Below are positions 8,082 through 17,475 of a stretch of DNA of 64,000 bases, piece by piece. Position numbers and translations under genes: made by a program. The notes beneath the pieces are model-generated. The model was not told where the DNA came from and made no database searches. It worked only from the letters and a program-made list of their open reading frames with translations. Source of the DNA: Burkholderiales bacterium (GTDB taxonomy: Bacteria > Pseudomonadota > Gammaproteobacteria > Burkholderiales > Burkholderiaceae_C); the NCBI GenBank assembly GCA_016223165.1, contig JACRPO010000009.1, positions 806,001 through 870,000 on the forward strand, in the 5' to 3' direction. The stretch's first letter is position 1, and the number at the start of each line of letters is the position of its first letter.

Positions 8082-9038
8082 ATGAAGAGCTTCAGGATCC
8101 TGGCCGCCGGCTTGCTCGCCGGTCTGGTGTCGTTGGCCGCCGGCGCGCAGAACATCTCGATCGCCACCGGCGGCACCGGCGGCGTCTACTACCCGCTGGG
8201 CGGCGGCATGGCGGCGGTGCTCTCCAAGCACGTGCCGGGCATGCAGGCCACGGCCGAGGTCACCGGCGGCTCGGTGGACAACCTCAAGCTCATCGGCAGC
8301 GGCAAGCCCTACATCGCACTGTCGATGGCCGATGCGGCGCTCGACGCGCACCGCGGCGAAGACAAGTTCAAGGCCGGCAAGGTCGGCGTGAAGACGCTGA
8401 TGGTGCTGTACCCCAACCGCATGCACGTCGTCACCGTCGAGGGCCGCGGCATCACGAAGATGGCCGACCTCAAGGGCAAGCGCGTCTCCACCGGCTCGCC
8501 CGGCAGCGCCACCGAGGTGATGGCGTTTCGCGTCATCGAGGCCGCGGGCCTCGACAAGGACAAGGACATGAAGCGCGAACGGCTCGGCGTGTCCGAGTCC
8601 GTCAACGCCGTCAAGGACGGCAAGATCGACGCCTTCTTCTGGGTCGGCGGCCTGCCCACTGCGGCCGTGACCGACCTCGCCAACACGCCGGGCACCAAGA
8701 TCGTGATGGTCGACCACGCCGAGACGGTGGCGCCGATGAACAGGAAGTACGGCAACCTCTACGTCGAGGACGCGATTCCCGCAGCCACCTACAAGGGCAT
8801 GGCCGCCGACAACAAGCAGGCCACGGTGATGAACATCCTCGTCGCGCACGAGAGCATGGACGACAAGACCGCCTACGCCATCGTGAAGACGATCTTCGAC
8901 AAGCGGGACGACCTCATCGCCGTGCACAAGGAAGCAGCCAACTTCAAGCTCGAGAACCAGAAGAGCGGCGCCACGCCGATCCCCTGGCATCCCGGCGCCG
9001 TGCGCTACTTCGCCGAGAAGGGTATCAAGCTGAACTGA
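8082..9038 (+). CDS. TAXI-family TRAP transporter substrate-binding protein
   Basis: A 318-residue periplasmic binding protein. Signal peptide MKSFRILAAGLLAGLVSLAAGAQ is followed by NISIATGGTGGVYYPLGGG, the signature of TAXI (TRAP-associated extracytoplasmic immunogenic) receptors, and KGKRVSTGSPGSATEV. GGAGG sits eight bases upstream of the ATG at 8082. It is followed after 10 bases by the fused TRAP permease, so receptor and transporter form one unit. TAXI systems import organic acids or amino acids; the ligand here is not readable from sequence. Confidence 0.92.
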   Translation: MKSFRILAAGLLAGLVSLAAGAQNISIATGGTGGVYYPLGGGMAAVLSKHVPGMQATAEVTGGSVDNLKLIGSGKPYIALSMADAALDAHRGEDKFKAGKVGVKTLMVLYPNRMHVVTVEGRGITKMADLKGKRVSTGSPGSATEVMAFRVIEAAGLDKDKDMKRERLGVSESVNAVKDGKIDAFFWVGGLPTAAVTDLANTPGTKIVMVDHAETVAPMNRKYGNLYVEDAIPAATYKGMAADNKQATVMNILVAHESMDDKTAYAIVKTIFDKRDDLIAVHKEAANFKLENQKSGATPIPWHPGAVRYFAEKGIKLN

Positions 9039-9048
9039 GCCGGCGCCC

Positions 9049-11130
9049 GTGTCCAGCCCGCCGGTCACGCCCGGGGCCGCGGTCGATAGGCCTGTCGAGC
9101 TGGAGGCCATTCACAAGGCCGAGGAGTTCATCGAGGCCGAGGAAGGCGCGGCCAACAAGCTCGAAGGCTGGCTCGGTGTCTTCCTGACCGCCGCCGCCTT
9201 CGTGATGTCGGCGTTCCACCTCTATGCGGCCTACGACATCGTGCCGACGCAGACCTTGCGGCCGGTGCACGTGGGCTTCGTGCTCGCGCTCAGCATGTTG
9301 CTGTACCCGGCGGCGAAGCGCTATCGCCACCGCATCATGTGGTGGGACTGGCTGGCCGCGGCGCTCGCGGTCGCCATCGTCGTCTACCTGATCCAGGGCG
9401 GTGACGACTTCACCGACCGCAATACCTCGCCCGAGCCCTGGGACATCGCTTTCGGCCTGGCGCTGATCGCGCTCGTGCTCGAAGGCATGCGGCGCACCAC
9501 CGGCCTCGTGATGCCGGTCATCACGCTCGCCTTCATCGCCTATGCGCTCGCCGGCCCCTGGCTGCCGGCGCCGTGGACACACAAAGGCTACGAGGTCGGC
9601 CGCCTGGTCGGCGTGATGTACATGACGCTGGAGGGCATCTACGGCGTCGCCATCGATGTCTCTTCGTCGCTGATCATCCTGTTCACGATCTTCGGCGCCT
9701 TCCTGCAGTACAGCGGCGCCGGCAAGTTCTACATCGACTTCTCGTTCGCGGCCATGGGCGGCAAGCCCACCGGCGCCGGGCGCACGGTGGTGCTGGCGTC
9801 GTTCCTGCTCGGCGGGCCTTCGGGCTCGGGCGTCGCGACGACGGTGACGCTGGGCGCGGTGGCCTACCCGATGCTCGCCAAGGCCGGCTACGAGCGCAAT
9901 GCCGCCGGCGGTCTGCTTGCCGCGGGCGGGCTCGGCGCCATCATCTCGCCGCCCGTGCTGGGCGCGGCGGCGTTCCTGATCGCCGAGTTCCTGAAGATCT
10001 CGTACCTCGACGTGCTGCTGATGGCGGTGATCCCGACCGCCATGTTCTACCTCGCGCTCTTCCTCATGGTGGAGATCGACGCGCGCAAGTACGGCATGGG
10101 CGCCACGACCTTCGAGAAGCCCGACACCGTCTGGAACCTGACGCGCAGGTACGGCTTTCACTTCCTCTCGCTCGTCTCGATCGTCGCCTTCATGATGTGG
10201 GGCTTCTCGCCCGTGCTCTCGGTGTTCTGGGCGACGGTGGTGACCTTCGCGACGAGCTTCCTGCGCCGCGACACCGCGCTCTTCTCGTACGAGCTCTTCC
10301 AGCGCAGGCCGTCGCAAGGCGCGAGAGGCTCGATCGTTCAGCACGTCTTCCGCTCGCCCTTCGTGAAGGCCATGGAAGGCGGCTCGATCGGCATGCTCAA
10401 CGTGGCGGCCACCTGTGCCGGCGCCGGCATCATCGTCGGCGTCGTCACGCTCACCGGCCTCGGCCTCAAGTTCAGCAGCATCGTCATCGACTATGCCGGC
10501 GGCTCGCTGCTGCTCACCGCCATCTACACCGCGCTCGTGGTGTGGATCGTCGGCCTGGCGGTGCCGGTGACAGCCAGCTACATCATCTGCGCCGTCATCG
10601 CCGCGCCGGCGCTGCAGAAGCTCGGCGTGCCCGACTTCGCGGCGCACATGTTCATCTTCTATTACGCCGTGCTCTCCGAGGTGTCGCCGCCGACGGCGCT
10701 GTCGCCCTTCGCGGCCGCGGCCATCACTGGCGGCGACCCGTACAAGACGACGCTGCAATCCTGGAAGTACACGATTCCGGCCTTCCTGCTGCCCTTCATG
10801 TTCGTGCTCGACCCGGCCGGCCAGGGGCTGCTGCTGATGGGCTCGACCAAGGCGCTGGCGCAGGCCGACGGCTGGTCGATCGCGCTGGTCACGGCCACCG
10901 CCGCCTGCGGCATCGCCGCACTGGCCGCCGGCTTCCAGGGCTGGGCCCTGAGGCGCACGACACTGATCGAACGCGGCATGTTCATCGTCGCCGGCTTTGC
11001 GCTGGTGTACCCCGGCCTCACCGCCGACCTGATCGGCTTCGGGCTCGTGGCAGTGGCGCTGGCGATGCAGGCCCTGCGCAAGGAGTCGACCGCCGCGCGG
11101 TCACCGGCACCGAAGGAGGAGTTGCCATGA
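9049..11130 (+). CDS. TRAP transporter fused permease (DctQ-DctM type)
   Basis: A 693-residue inner-membrane protein joining the small four-helix DctQ-like part (about residues 35-190) to the large DctM-like transport part, as is usual for TAXI systems. Many hydrophobic segments are visible, with GGPSGSGVATTVTLGAVAYP and GGLGAIISPPVLGAAAFLIAEF as conserved loops and PPTALSPFAAAAITGGDP near the end. It uses a GTG start 10 bases after the receptor stop and its own stop overlaps the next ATG (ATGA). It works as a sodium- or proton-coupled importer with the upstream receptor. Confidence 0.92.
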   Translation: MSSPPVTPGAAVDRPVELEAIHKAEEFIEAEEGAANKLEGWLGVFLTAAAFVMSAFHLYAAYDIVPTQTLRPVHVGFVLALSMLLYPAAKRYRHRIMWWDWLAAALAVAIVVYLIQGGDDFTDRNTSPEPWDIAFGLALIALVLEGMRRTTGLVMPVITLAFIAYALAGPWLPAPWTHKGYEVGRLVGVMYMTLEGIYGVAIDVSSSLIILFTIFGAFLQYSGAGKFYIDFSFAAMGGKPTGAGRTVVLASFLLGGPSGSGVATTVTLGAVAYPMLAKAGYERNAAGGLLAAGGLGAIISPPVLGAAAFLIAEFLKISYLDVLLMAVIPTAMFYLALFLMVEIDARKYGMGATTFEKPDTVWNLTRRYGFHFLSLVSIVAFMMWGFSPVLSVFWATVVTFATSFLRRDTALFSYELFQRRPSQGARGSIVQHVFRSPFVKAMEGGSIGMLNVAATCAGAGIIVGVVTLTGLGLKFSSIVIDYAGGSLLLTAIYTALVVWIVGLAVPVTASYIICAVIAAPALQKLGVPDFAAHMFIFYYAVLSEVSPPTALSPFAAAAITGGDPYKTTLQSWKYTIPAFLLPFMFVLDPAGQGLLLMGSTKALAQADGWSIALVTATAACGIAALAAGFQGWALRRTTLIERGMFIVAGFALVYPGLTADLIGFGLVAVALAMQALRKESTAARSPAPKEELP

Positions 11131-12086
11131 AGCCGCTGGATGCCACGGCCAAGGGCGTCTACCTGATCACCGTGACCCCGTTCACCGACAGCGGCGCGCT
11201 CGACCTCTGGAGCACCGACCGCATGGTCGACTTCGGCCTCGACAAGGGCGCCACCGGCCTGACCGTGCTCGGCATCATGGGCGAAGCGCCCAAGCTCACG
11301 GCCGAGGAGTCGCGCCTCTTCGTCCAGCAGGTGCTGGCGCGCGTCGACGGCCGCGTGCCGGTGGTGGTGGGCGTGTCTTCGCCGGGCTTCGCGCCGATGC
11401 GCGAGCTCGCCGACAGCGTGATGGCGCTCGGCGCCTCGGGCGTGATGGTGGCGCCACCCGCCACCGTGCGCACCGACGAGCAGATCACCGCCTACTTCGA
11501 GATGGTCACCGAGACGCTCGGCCCGCAGGTGCCCTGGGTGCTGCAGGACCACCCGGTGGCCACCGGCGTGCAGATGACGGCCACGGTGATCCAGCGCATC
11601 GTCCGCAGCTCGCCCACCTGCGTGATGCTCAAGCACGAAGACTGCCCGGGCCTGGCCAAGCTGTCGGCCCTCCGTTCCGCATTCAGCGCCGGCACCGGAA
11701 GCGGTGAGATCGGTGGCGAGGGACGGCGCCTGTCCATCCTCACCGGCAACGGCGGCGGCCTCTTCCTGCCCGAAGAGCTGAGCCGCGGTGCCGACGGCGC
11801 GATGACCGGCTTCGCCTACCCGGAGATGATGGTCGACGTGTGCCGCGCGCATGCGGCCGGCGACATCGAGCGCGCACACGACCTCTTCGATGCCTACCTG
11901 CCGCTCGCCCGCTACGAGCAGCAGCAGGGCATCGGCCTCGCCGTGCGCAAGCACCTGCTGGCCGAGCGCGGCGTCATCGCCACCCCCACGGTGCGCAAGC
12001 CCGGGCCCAAGCTCTCGGCGGCGGATATCGCCGATATCAAGCGCCTGACCAGACGGCAGGCGCGGCGGCTGGCCGAGCTCGGATGA
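11127..12086 (+). CDS. DapA (dihydrodipicolinate synthase) family lyase, not DapA itself
   Basis: A 319-residue class I aldolase-fold enzyme. LITVTPFTDSG begins the barrel, LGIMGEAPKLT corresponds to the GxxGE pyruvate loop, and CVMLKHED carries the likely Schiff-base lysine near residue 172. The tyrosine of the usual NVP-S/Y-RTG stretch is absent; WVLQDHPVATG stands there. It overlaps the TRAP permease by four bases (ATGA) with a GAAGGAGGA site, so it is translationally coupled to the transporter. It probably acts on a 2-oxo acid derived from the transported substrate, perhaps downstream of the divergent IlvD/Edd dehydratase (inference). Confidence 0.87.
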   Translation: MKPLDATAKGVYLITVTPFTDSGALDLWSTDRMVDFGLDKGATGLTVLGIMGEAPKLTAEESRLFVQQVLARVDGRVPVVVGVSSPGFAPMRELADSVMALGASGVMVAPPATVRTDEQITAYFEMVTETLGPQVPWVLQDHPVATGVQMTATVIQRIVRSSPTCVMLKHEDCPGLAKLSALRSAFSAGTGSGEIGGEGRRLSILTGNGGGLFLPEELSRGADGAMTGFAYPEMMVDVCRAHAAGDIERAHDLFDAYLPLARYEQQQGIGLAVRKHLLAERGVIATPTVRKPGPKLSAADIADIKRLTRRQARRLAELG

Positions 12087-12090
12087 GAGG

Positions 12091-12129
12091 CTGAGCCGCC
12101 GCCCAGGCGATTCCTGGGTCGTGCCTCAG
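12091..12129. terminator. Hairpin between convergent genes, possible terminator
   Basis: CCCAGG (12102-12107) and CCTGGG (12113-12118) form a six-pair stem with a five-base loop, enclosed by CTGAG/CTCAG arms at 12091-12095 and 12125-12129. It lies between the lyase and the convergent lipoprotein gene. There is no T tract, so intrinsic termination is uncertain. Confidence 0.35.
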
Positions 12130-12159
12130 TTCGGCATTGCCGCTTCCTGCCCTTCGCGC

Positions 12160-14937
12160 CTACTGCCGCAGGGCGCGGAACTCCCACAGCGTATTGATCG
12201 TGCTGTTCGGCGACGAGGCCGTGAAGCGGCCGCTGATCGTGCGGCCGTCGGCCGAGACCGCGAAGTTCTCCGCGTTGTCCACGCGCATCCACTCCCAGCT
12301 CTCGTCGCCCACGGAGACCACGGTCACCGGGCCGCAGACGGCCGTGCGTGTCGTCGTCAGCAGGGTCGTGCCGTCCAGCACCACGAGCTTGCGGCTGGGA
12401 GGCTCGCCGCCGAGGCTGCCGAGCCCGAAATCGAGGTCGAGATTGATCTCGATGCGCCCGTCGTCGCTGGGTGGCAAATACTCGGCGCCCATGCCCAGAT
12501 AGAGCTCCTTGCCGGCACCATCGAGCGTGATTTCGCAGCCGGTGCTGACCCCGTTGTAAAGCCCTCTCAAGCGCCCTGCCACGGGGCCGAACGCGATGCG
12601 GCCCGGCGCCACGCTGGCCACCGTCATCAGCATGTTGGTGCCGCTGGCCGTGCGCTCGCCTTGCGCGCCGGGCGTGCTCACCGTCAGCACGGTGGAGGCC
12701 GTTCCCAGCCAGCGCCAGCAGCCGACGTTGGAAGTGGCAATCTGCATCGGGAAGGCCTTCGGGATGCGGAAGGGCTGCTCGCTGCCGCGGTTGACCTCGC
12801 TGTTGCTGACGATGATCACGAGCTCTTCCAGGCGCTCTTCGGCTTGGTCGAGGCAGAACTGCTTGTAGGGCTCGTTCGTCCAGTCCTCCACCGCCCGCCA
12901 TTGGCCGCCGATCTTCTTCTTGGCCTGCACCTTGATGAAGCTGCGTTCGGGCAGCGCGGCGATGGGGTTGGCGAAATAGACCGAGCTGACGCCGGCATCG
13001 TCGAAGCGCAGGTGCTCGACGATGAGGCTGCGCGGCGCGATTTCGTAGTTCTCGCGCGGGAACGTCAGCGGCGGCTCGATCGCGTTGCGCAGCAGCTTGA
13101 AGGTCGCGCGCGGCGCGCCGGCCTGGTCCACCGGCAGCGTCTTCAGGTGCTCGATGCCTGGGGCATAGGCGGGCAGCAGCACTGCCTCACGCTTGTAGAT
13201 CGCAGCCAGCCCCCAGTCGTAGCCGTCCCAGCGGTACAGGTCGTCCAGCGCCTGACCGCGGTGGTCGTTCCATAGCGTCAGCGCAAAGTCCGGCCACACC
13301 GCAAGCATGCCGCCCTGCGGGGCCAGCGCAGCCTGCAGGGCCTCCACGCTGGCCAAGGTGGCGGTGCCGTCCACCACCTGCCTGATGACCTGCGGGCCGT
13401 GCTTGCGGGCCAGGAACTGCAGGAATACGTAGTCGGCATAGCCGTTGAGTGTGGCCTCGCCGATCGGGCCGGCCTTCTCGATCGAGCTCAGGTGGTCGCT
13501 GACCAGGTATTGCGTGAGGAAGGTGCCGCTGCGCCGGCGCTCATCGCTGGCCTTGACGAAGCCGTCTTCGCGGTCGGCACCGGGGTCGACATGGTCCATC
13601 GCCCACTCGGCAACCGCCTCGTCCAGCCACTCGTAGTCGGCGCAGCCGGCGCCCTGGCGGTCCATGGCGAGCTGCAGCACATGCGCGAACTCGTGCGCGA
13701 CGATGGCTTTTACATCGCGCTCGGCGCCGGCGAAGCCGATGCCCGCCCCCACCAGGGCCGGGTGGTGGATATTGAGTGCGATGAAGCTCGGCACCGCGTT
13801 GCAGCGGTCGGGATAGCTCTGCGTCAGTCCGGCGCGGTCGGGGTGGCCGAGGCTCGCGAGGTAGATGTCGAGCCGGGCATCGCCGCCGTGGCAGTCCTCG
13901 GCCTCATCGGCGAGCGGCTGGCGGCCGAAGAAGGCCGTTTCGGCCTCGTAGACCGCCTCGGCGGCCCGGGCCACGGCCTGCGCACCGGCCAGGTGGTGGC
14001 CGTCGAAAGTGGCGTCGCTGCCGAGCCAGAGGTAGTGGATGCGGAAGTGGGCCGTGTCCAGCGTCTTCCAGTAGGCAGGCGTCTCGGCGACGGCGCAGTT
14101 GATGCGCGTGGTGGCTGCGAGGCGAGCGGACTTGAGCGCGGTGCGCGGCTGCGTCTGGGCTTGGGTTTGGGATTGGGATTGAGCCCGGGAATGGCCCTGC
14201 GCATTCGTCGCCGGCGCACCGAGTTGCCGCGCCAGCCAGCTTTGCGCATAGATCGGCGGCACGACGAAGGGCAGCAGCGCTTCGCGCGTGGCGGCGTCGA
14301 GCGTGGGCAGCGCAGCCGCGAGGCGGCGCAACAGCATGTGGTCGGGCGCCGCGTCGGGTGCGCCCTGGAACTCGTCGGGCAATCGGGCGTCGCCGAACTG
14401 CGCATAGACGCGATAACTCAAGGCCTGCGCGGCGCTGATGCGTTGTGCGGCCAGCGCCGCCTCGATGAGGGCCGAGGCCGGCTTGGCCTGGGTGGCAAAG
14501 ACCCGGACCTCGGCCTGGCTCGCCACCGCCGCGGCGCCGCCGGCTGCGGCGGCCGTGGCGCTGATCGTCACCATGCCTGCGGCATGGGCGGTGACCTGGC
14601 CCTGGGCATCGACGCTGGCCAGCGCCGGATCGCTCGAAGTCCACTGCACGGCGCCCGGGGCTTGCAGCGCGAACAGCCTGACCTCGCCGCCGGCACTCAG
14701 GCTCAGGCGCGCCGGCAGCACCTTGAAGGCCAGCGTCGCGGCTCCGGGGCCCGGAGCCGGCGCGGGACCGGGCGTAGGTGCTGGCGCGGGGCTGGGTGTC
14801 GGCCCACCGCCGGCCCCATCACCACCATCGCCACCCCCACCGCCACAGGCGCCGAGCGCAACGAGCAGCGTGGCCGCGCAAAGGTGGCGCAAGCGGCGCA
14901 AGCGGGAAGAACAGGACGAGCGGCCCAACCGGCCCAC
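12160..14937 (-). CDS. Secreted metalloprotease-like lipoprotein with Ig-like (Big_2) domain
   Basis: With the GTG start at 14937 (GGAGG eight bases upstream) the protein has 925 residues and a compact lipoprotein signal ending LLVALGAC near residue 28, then a Gly run and a Pro/Ala/Thr linker. A bacterial Ig-like domain follows (VQWTSSDPALASVDAQGQVTAH is its typical core, shown in part). Near residue 415 HEFAHVLQ and, downstream, WLDEAVAEWA form an HExxH...E zinc site of the gluzincin type. The C-terminal half is unrecognised. A longer ATG start at 15042 would add an alanine tract encoded by a hexanucleotide repeat. It is likely a surface protease; no secretion partner is nearby. Confidence 0.8.
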   Translation of the reverse strand: MGRLGRSSCSSRLRRLRHLCAATLLVALGACGGGGGDGGDGAGGGPTPSPAPAPTPGPAPAPGPGAATLAFKVLPARLSLSAGGEVRLFALQAPGAVQWTSSDPALASVDAQGQVTAHAAGMVTISATAAAAGGAAAVASQAEVRVFATQAKPASALIEAALAAQRISAAQALSYRVYAQFGDARLPDEFQGAPDAAPDHMLLRRLAAALPTLDAATREALLPFVVPPIYAQSWLARQLGAPATNAQGHSRAQSQSQTQAQTQPRTALKSARLAATTRINCAVAETPAYWKTLDTAHFRIHYLWLGSDATFDGHHLAGAQAVARAAEAVYEAETAFFGRQPLADEAEDCHGGDARLDIYLASLGHPDRAGLTQSYPDRCNAVPSFIALNIHHPALVGAGIGFAGAERDVKAIVAHEFAHVLQLAMDRQGAGCADYEWLDEAVAEWAMDHVDPGADREDGFVKASDERRRSGTFLTQYLVSDHLSSIEKAGPIGEATLNGYADYVFLQFLARKHGPQVIRQVVDGTATLASVEALQAALAPQGGMLAVWPDFALTLWNDHRGQALDDLYRWDGYDWGLAAIYKREAVLLPAYAPGIEHLKTLPVDQAGAPRATFKLLRNAIEPPLTFPRENYEIAPRSLIVEHLRFDDAGVSSVYFANPIAALPERSFIKVQAKKKIGGQWRAVEDWTNEPYKQFCLDQAEERLEELVIIVSNSEVNRGSEQPFRIPKAFPMQIATSNVGCWRWLGTASTVLTVSTPGAQGERTASGTNMLMTVASVAPGRIAFGPVAGRLRGLYNGVSTGCEITLDGAGKELYLGMGAEYLPPSDDGRIEINLDLDFGLGSLGGEPPSRKLVVLDGTTLLTTTRTAVCGPVTVVSVGDESWEWMRVDNAENFAVSADGRTISGRFTASSPNSTINTLWEFRALRQ

Positions 14938-14956
14938 CGAGAGCGCCTCCGCTCGT

Positions 14957-14992
14957 GCAGCGGCAGCGGCAGCGGCAGCGGCAGCGGCAGCA
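14957..14992. repeat. GCAGCG hexanucleotide microsatellite
   Basis: Five perfect GCAGCG units and a final GCAGCA lie about 20 bases upstream of the preferred lipoprotein start. If the upstream ATG at 15042 is used, they encode a run of alanines. Copy number may vary between strains because such repeats slip; six bases would not change frame. Confidence 0.8.
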
Positions 14993-15180
14993 TCAGCGCT
15001 GCATGCAATGGCCTCGTTCACCCCGGCAAGCTTCGATCTCATGTCCGCCTCGCGATCGGCCGCACCACCGGCGGCATGCACGCAAGGCTAGAAAGAGCCG
15101 GGTTACGAAAGCCTTACCGATGCCGCCGCACCCCCCGCAATGGGGTCACTTGCGAGGCGCTTGCGGCCGCCTCGTGCACC

Positions 15181-15264
15181 CGCTTGTGGAGCCACTTGCG
15201 GAGCAACTTCCGAAGCCGCTTGCGGAGCCGCTTGCGAAGCCCCCTATGGAGCCACCTTCGGCGC
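15181..15264. repeat. Degenerate 12-bp tandem repeat spanning a stop codon
   Basis: Seven consecutive 12-base units, consensus CGCTTGCGGAGC (for example 15181-15192, 15193-15204, 15217-15228, 15229-15240), with most changes in single bases. The right end covers the last six codons and the TAG (15244-15246) of the SARP-type regulator, so the array sits at its 3' end and in the intergenic space beyond. Confidence 0.8.
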
Positions 15265-17385
15265 CACCTGGGCGAGCAGCGCCAGCGTGGCCGGTGAGGG
15301 CTTCGCACCCATACCGGTGGCGATGGCGTCGCGGCAGCGCTCGAACGCGGCCAGGGCGGCGGCCTGCTCACCGCTGTCGATCAGCTCGCGCATCAGCAGG
15401 CGCACCAGGTCTTCGGCCAGCGGGTCGAACTCGAGCGCGCGCTCCCACAGCGCCCGCGCGCCGCTGCGGTCGCCGCGGGCGATGGCGGCCTCGGCCGACA
15501 GGACCACCATGCGCTTGAACTTGCTGGCCAGGCGGGCGCGGTAGGTCATCTGCCAGGCCTCGTCTTCACCGCCAGCCAGGAAGGCGCCGGTGTAGAGCGC
15601 CAGCGCCCGTTCGGCGGCCGCGCGGGCCGGCGCTCCCAGTGCCTGGGCGGCCGGCACGGCCACGCTGTCGGCCAGCTGCTCGAACGCCAGGCAATCCACC
15701 CACACGCGCTTCGCATTCAGGCTCAGGCGGCCGAGTTCCAGCAGCACCGCGCCTTCGTGGCCGAGCAGCTTGCGCAGCCGGTGCAGGGCCACGGTGAGCG
15801 CCGCCATCGCCTTGTCGCCCTCGAGATCGCGCCACAGCGCAAAGGCGGCGGCACTGGCCGCCACCTCGGCGCCACCGGCAGTGACGATGAACAGCAGCAG
15901 TTCCAGCGGCTTCTTCGCCACCTTGCCCTTGAAGGCGAGGGCCTGGCCGTCGACCTCGATGCGCAAGCGTCCGAGCGTCAGCACGCGCACCGGCCAGGGC
16001 CAGCTCGCAAGGTCGGGCCGCATCGCCTGCAGGCCGCGCGCGGCGATCACCTCGCGCACGAAAGGCGCTTCGATCTGATGCTCGAGCGCCAGCGCGCACA
16101 CCGCCACCGCCACCGGCGGGCAGGCGCGAAAGAAGTGCAGCCACGACAGCTGGCGGGCCAGCGCGAGGCCGCTCGCCAGCTCGCGCCGCCCGGCCTCGGC
16201 ACCGCCCTCCCGGCCGCCGTCTGTGCCGCCCTGCCTGCCGCCCACCCCACCGTCGTCCTGCCGGAAGTGCAGCAGGGCGCGCGCCAGATGCGCCAGGCAC
16301 CAGCAGAACTGCGCCTGCGAGCCGCTGGCGGCGCGGCCGGCGCGTTCGAAGAACGGCAGCGCAAGCGCGTACTCGCCGCCTGCCATCAGCACCTGGCCTT
16401 CCTGCATCACCGTCACGCCCATCCAGCGCTCGGGCAGGTGGCTTTCGCTGCCCAGGCGCAGCGCCAGCCGCGCATGCGTGAGCGCCTGGCGCTGGCGGCC
16501 TTCCAGCAGGTCCAGGCGCGAGCGCAGCAGGTGCCACCAGCTCGCCTGGCGAGGCGCACGCGGGCTCAACAGCGGCTCGGCACGTTGCAGGGCCGCGCGC
16601 CCGCTGTCGGCGAGGCCGGCGCCGAGCGCGATCTGCGCGTCCAGCAGCTGCAGCTTCAGCTCGATCTCGGGCAGCGGCGGCGCGCCGCTCTCGCTGCGCT
16701 GCAGGCGCAGCGCCGTCGCGCGGGCCGCCGCCTCGCATTGGTAGAGCGCCTGCACGATCATGTGGAAGGCTTCGTCGGCCAGGCGTGCGCCGACGCGCTC
16801 GGCGCGCCGCAGCGGCCGCGTCGCCAACTCGACCCAGAGCACGCTCTCGAGGTCCATGCGGGCGTGGAAGTAGCCCAGCGCCGCGAGGCCGGCGCAGCAG
16901 CGCAGCGCGGCATCGATCTGCTCGTCGGCCAGCGAGCGCACGATGGCCGTGGCGCGCGACGGAAGCGTTGGATCGTCCAGCGCGGTGAACCAGCCGGCCA
17001 CGAGCGCGCCGGCCTCGGCGAGCAGTGCCTCACCGGCATCGGAGGGCAGCGCCTCGTCGGCCGGGGCGCGGTTGGCGGTGCCGCTGCCGCTGCCGCTGCC
17101 GCTGCCGGCGACCAGCGTGGCGACGGCGGCTTCGAAGTCTTCGTAGTCGTCGTCGGCAATGCCGGTGAAGACCACCAGCGCCGCCGCCGCCACCCGGCGC
17201 CGCGCCGGGTCTGCCGGGCCCTCGAGCGCGGCGAAGGCCTGTCGCAGCTCGCGCCGGCCATCGGCGAGGTTGTGCAGCGCGGCCCGCAAACCCTCCTGCA
17301 GCCATCGATGCGCCGGCGCGGCAGGCGAGGAGGAGGAAGGTGAAAGGGAAAGGCCGGCCGCGGCGACACGCATGGTGCCGGCCAT
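15244..17385 (-). CDS. SARP-like transcriptional regulator with BTAD domain
   Basis: A 713-residue protein. The first ~450 residues are alpha-helical, TPR-like repeats with a Gly-Ser tract (about residues 94-102) encoded by GCCGCT hexamers. From about residue 460 comes an OmpR-type winged helix (VRVLTLGRLRIEVDGQAL, AKKPLELLLFIV, ALTVALHRLRKLLG), then a bacterial transcriptional activator domain (EALLRLLMRELIDSG-like helices, here LAEDLVRLLMRELIDSGEQA). Such proteins activate nearby genes on sensing an input. It is divergent by 90 bases from the Gfo/Idh/MocA gene, a possible target. No clear ribosome site marks the start; ATG 17385 is used, with ATG 17373 as an alternative. Confidence 0.75.
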   Translation of the reverse strand: MAGTMRVAAAGLSLSPSSSSPAAPAHRWLQEGLRAALHNLADGRRELRQAFAALEGPADPARRRVAAAALVVFTGIADDDYEDFEAAVATLVAGSGSGSGSGTANRAPADEALPSDAGEALLAEAGALVAGWFTALDDPTLPSRATAIVRSLADEQIDAALRCCAGLAALGYFHARMDLESVLWVELATRPLRRAERVGARLADEAFHMIVQALYQCEAAARATALRLQRSESGAPPLPEIELKLQLLDAQIALGAGLADSGRAALQRAEPLLSPRAPRQASWWHLLRSRLDLLEGRQRQALTHARLALRLGSESHLPERWMGVTVMQEGQVLMAGGEYALALPFFERAGRAASGSQAQFCWCLAHLARALLHFRQDDGGVGGRQGGTDGGREGGAEAGRRELASGLALARQLSWLHFFRACPPVAVAVCALALEHQIEAPFVREVIAARGLQAMRPDLASWPWPVRVLTLGRLRIEVDGQALAFKGKVAKKPLELLLFIVTAGGAEVAASAAAFALWRDLEGDKAMAALTVALHRLRKLLGHEGAVLLELGRLSLNAKRVWVDCLAFEQLADSVAVPAAQALGAPARAAAERALALYTGAFLAGGEDEAWQMTYRARLASKFKRMVVLSAEAAIARGDRSGARALWERALEFDPLAEDLVRLLMRELIDSGEQAAALAAFERCRDAIATGMGAKPSPATLALLAQVAPKVAP

Positions 17386-17475
17386 TTTGCGCGCCAGGGC
17401 GCGACGTAGCCGAGTCGCCGCTCGGGCATGGCCCGCGCGTAGCATGCGCGCCGTCACCCCTTCGCGAGCCCACCG

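Noticed and set aside
15181..15264. Possible CRISPR array
   Set aside because: Units are 12 bases and directly abutting without spacers.
15114..15371. Minus-strand frame with repeated LRKR units
   Set aside because: It is an out-of-frame reading of the 12-bp array and the end of the SARP gene, with no start signal.
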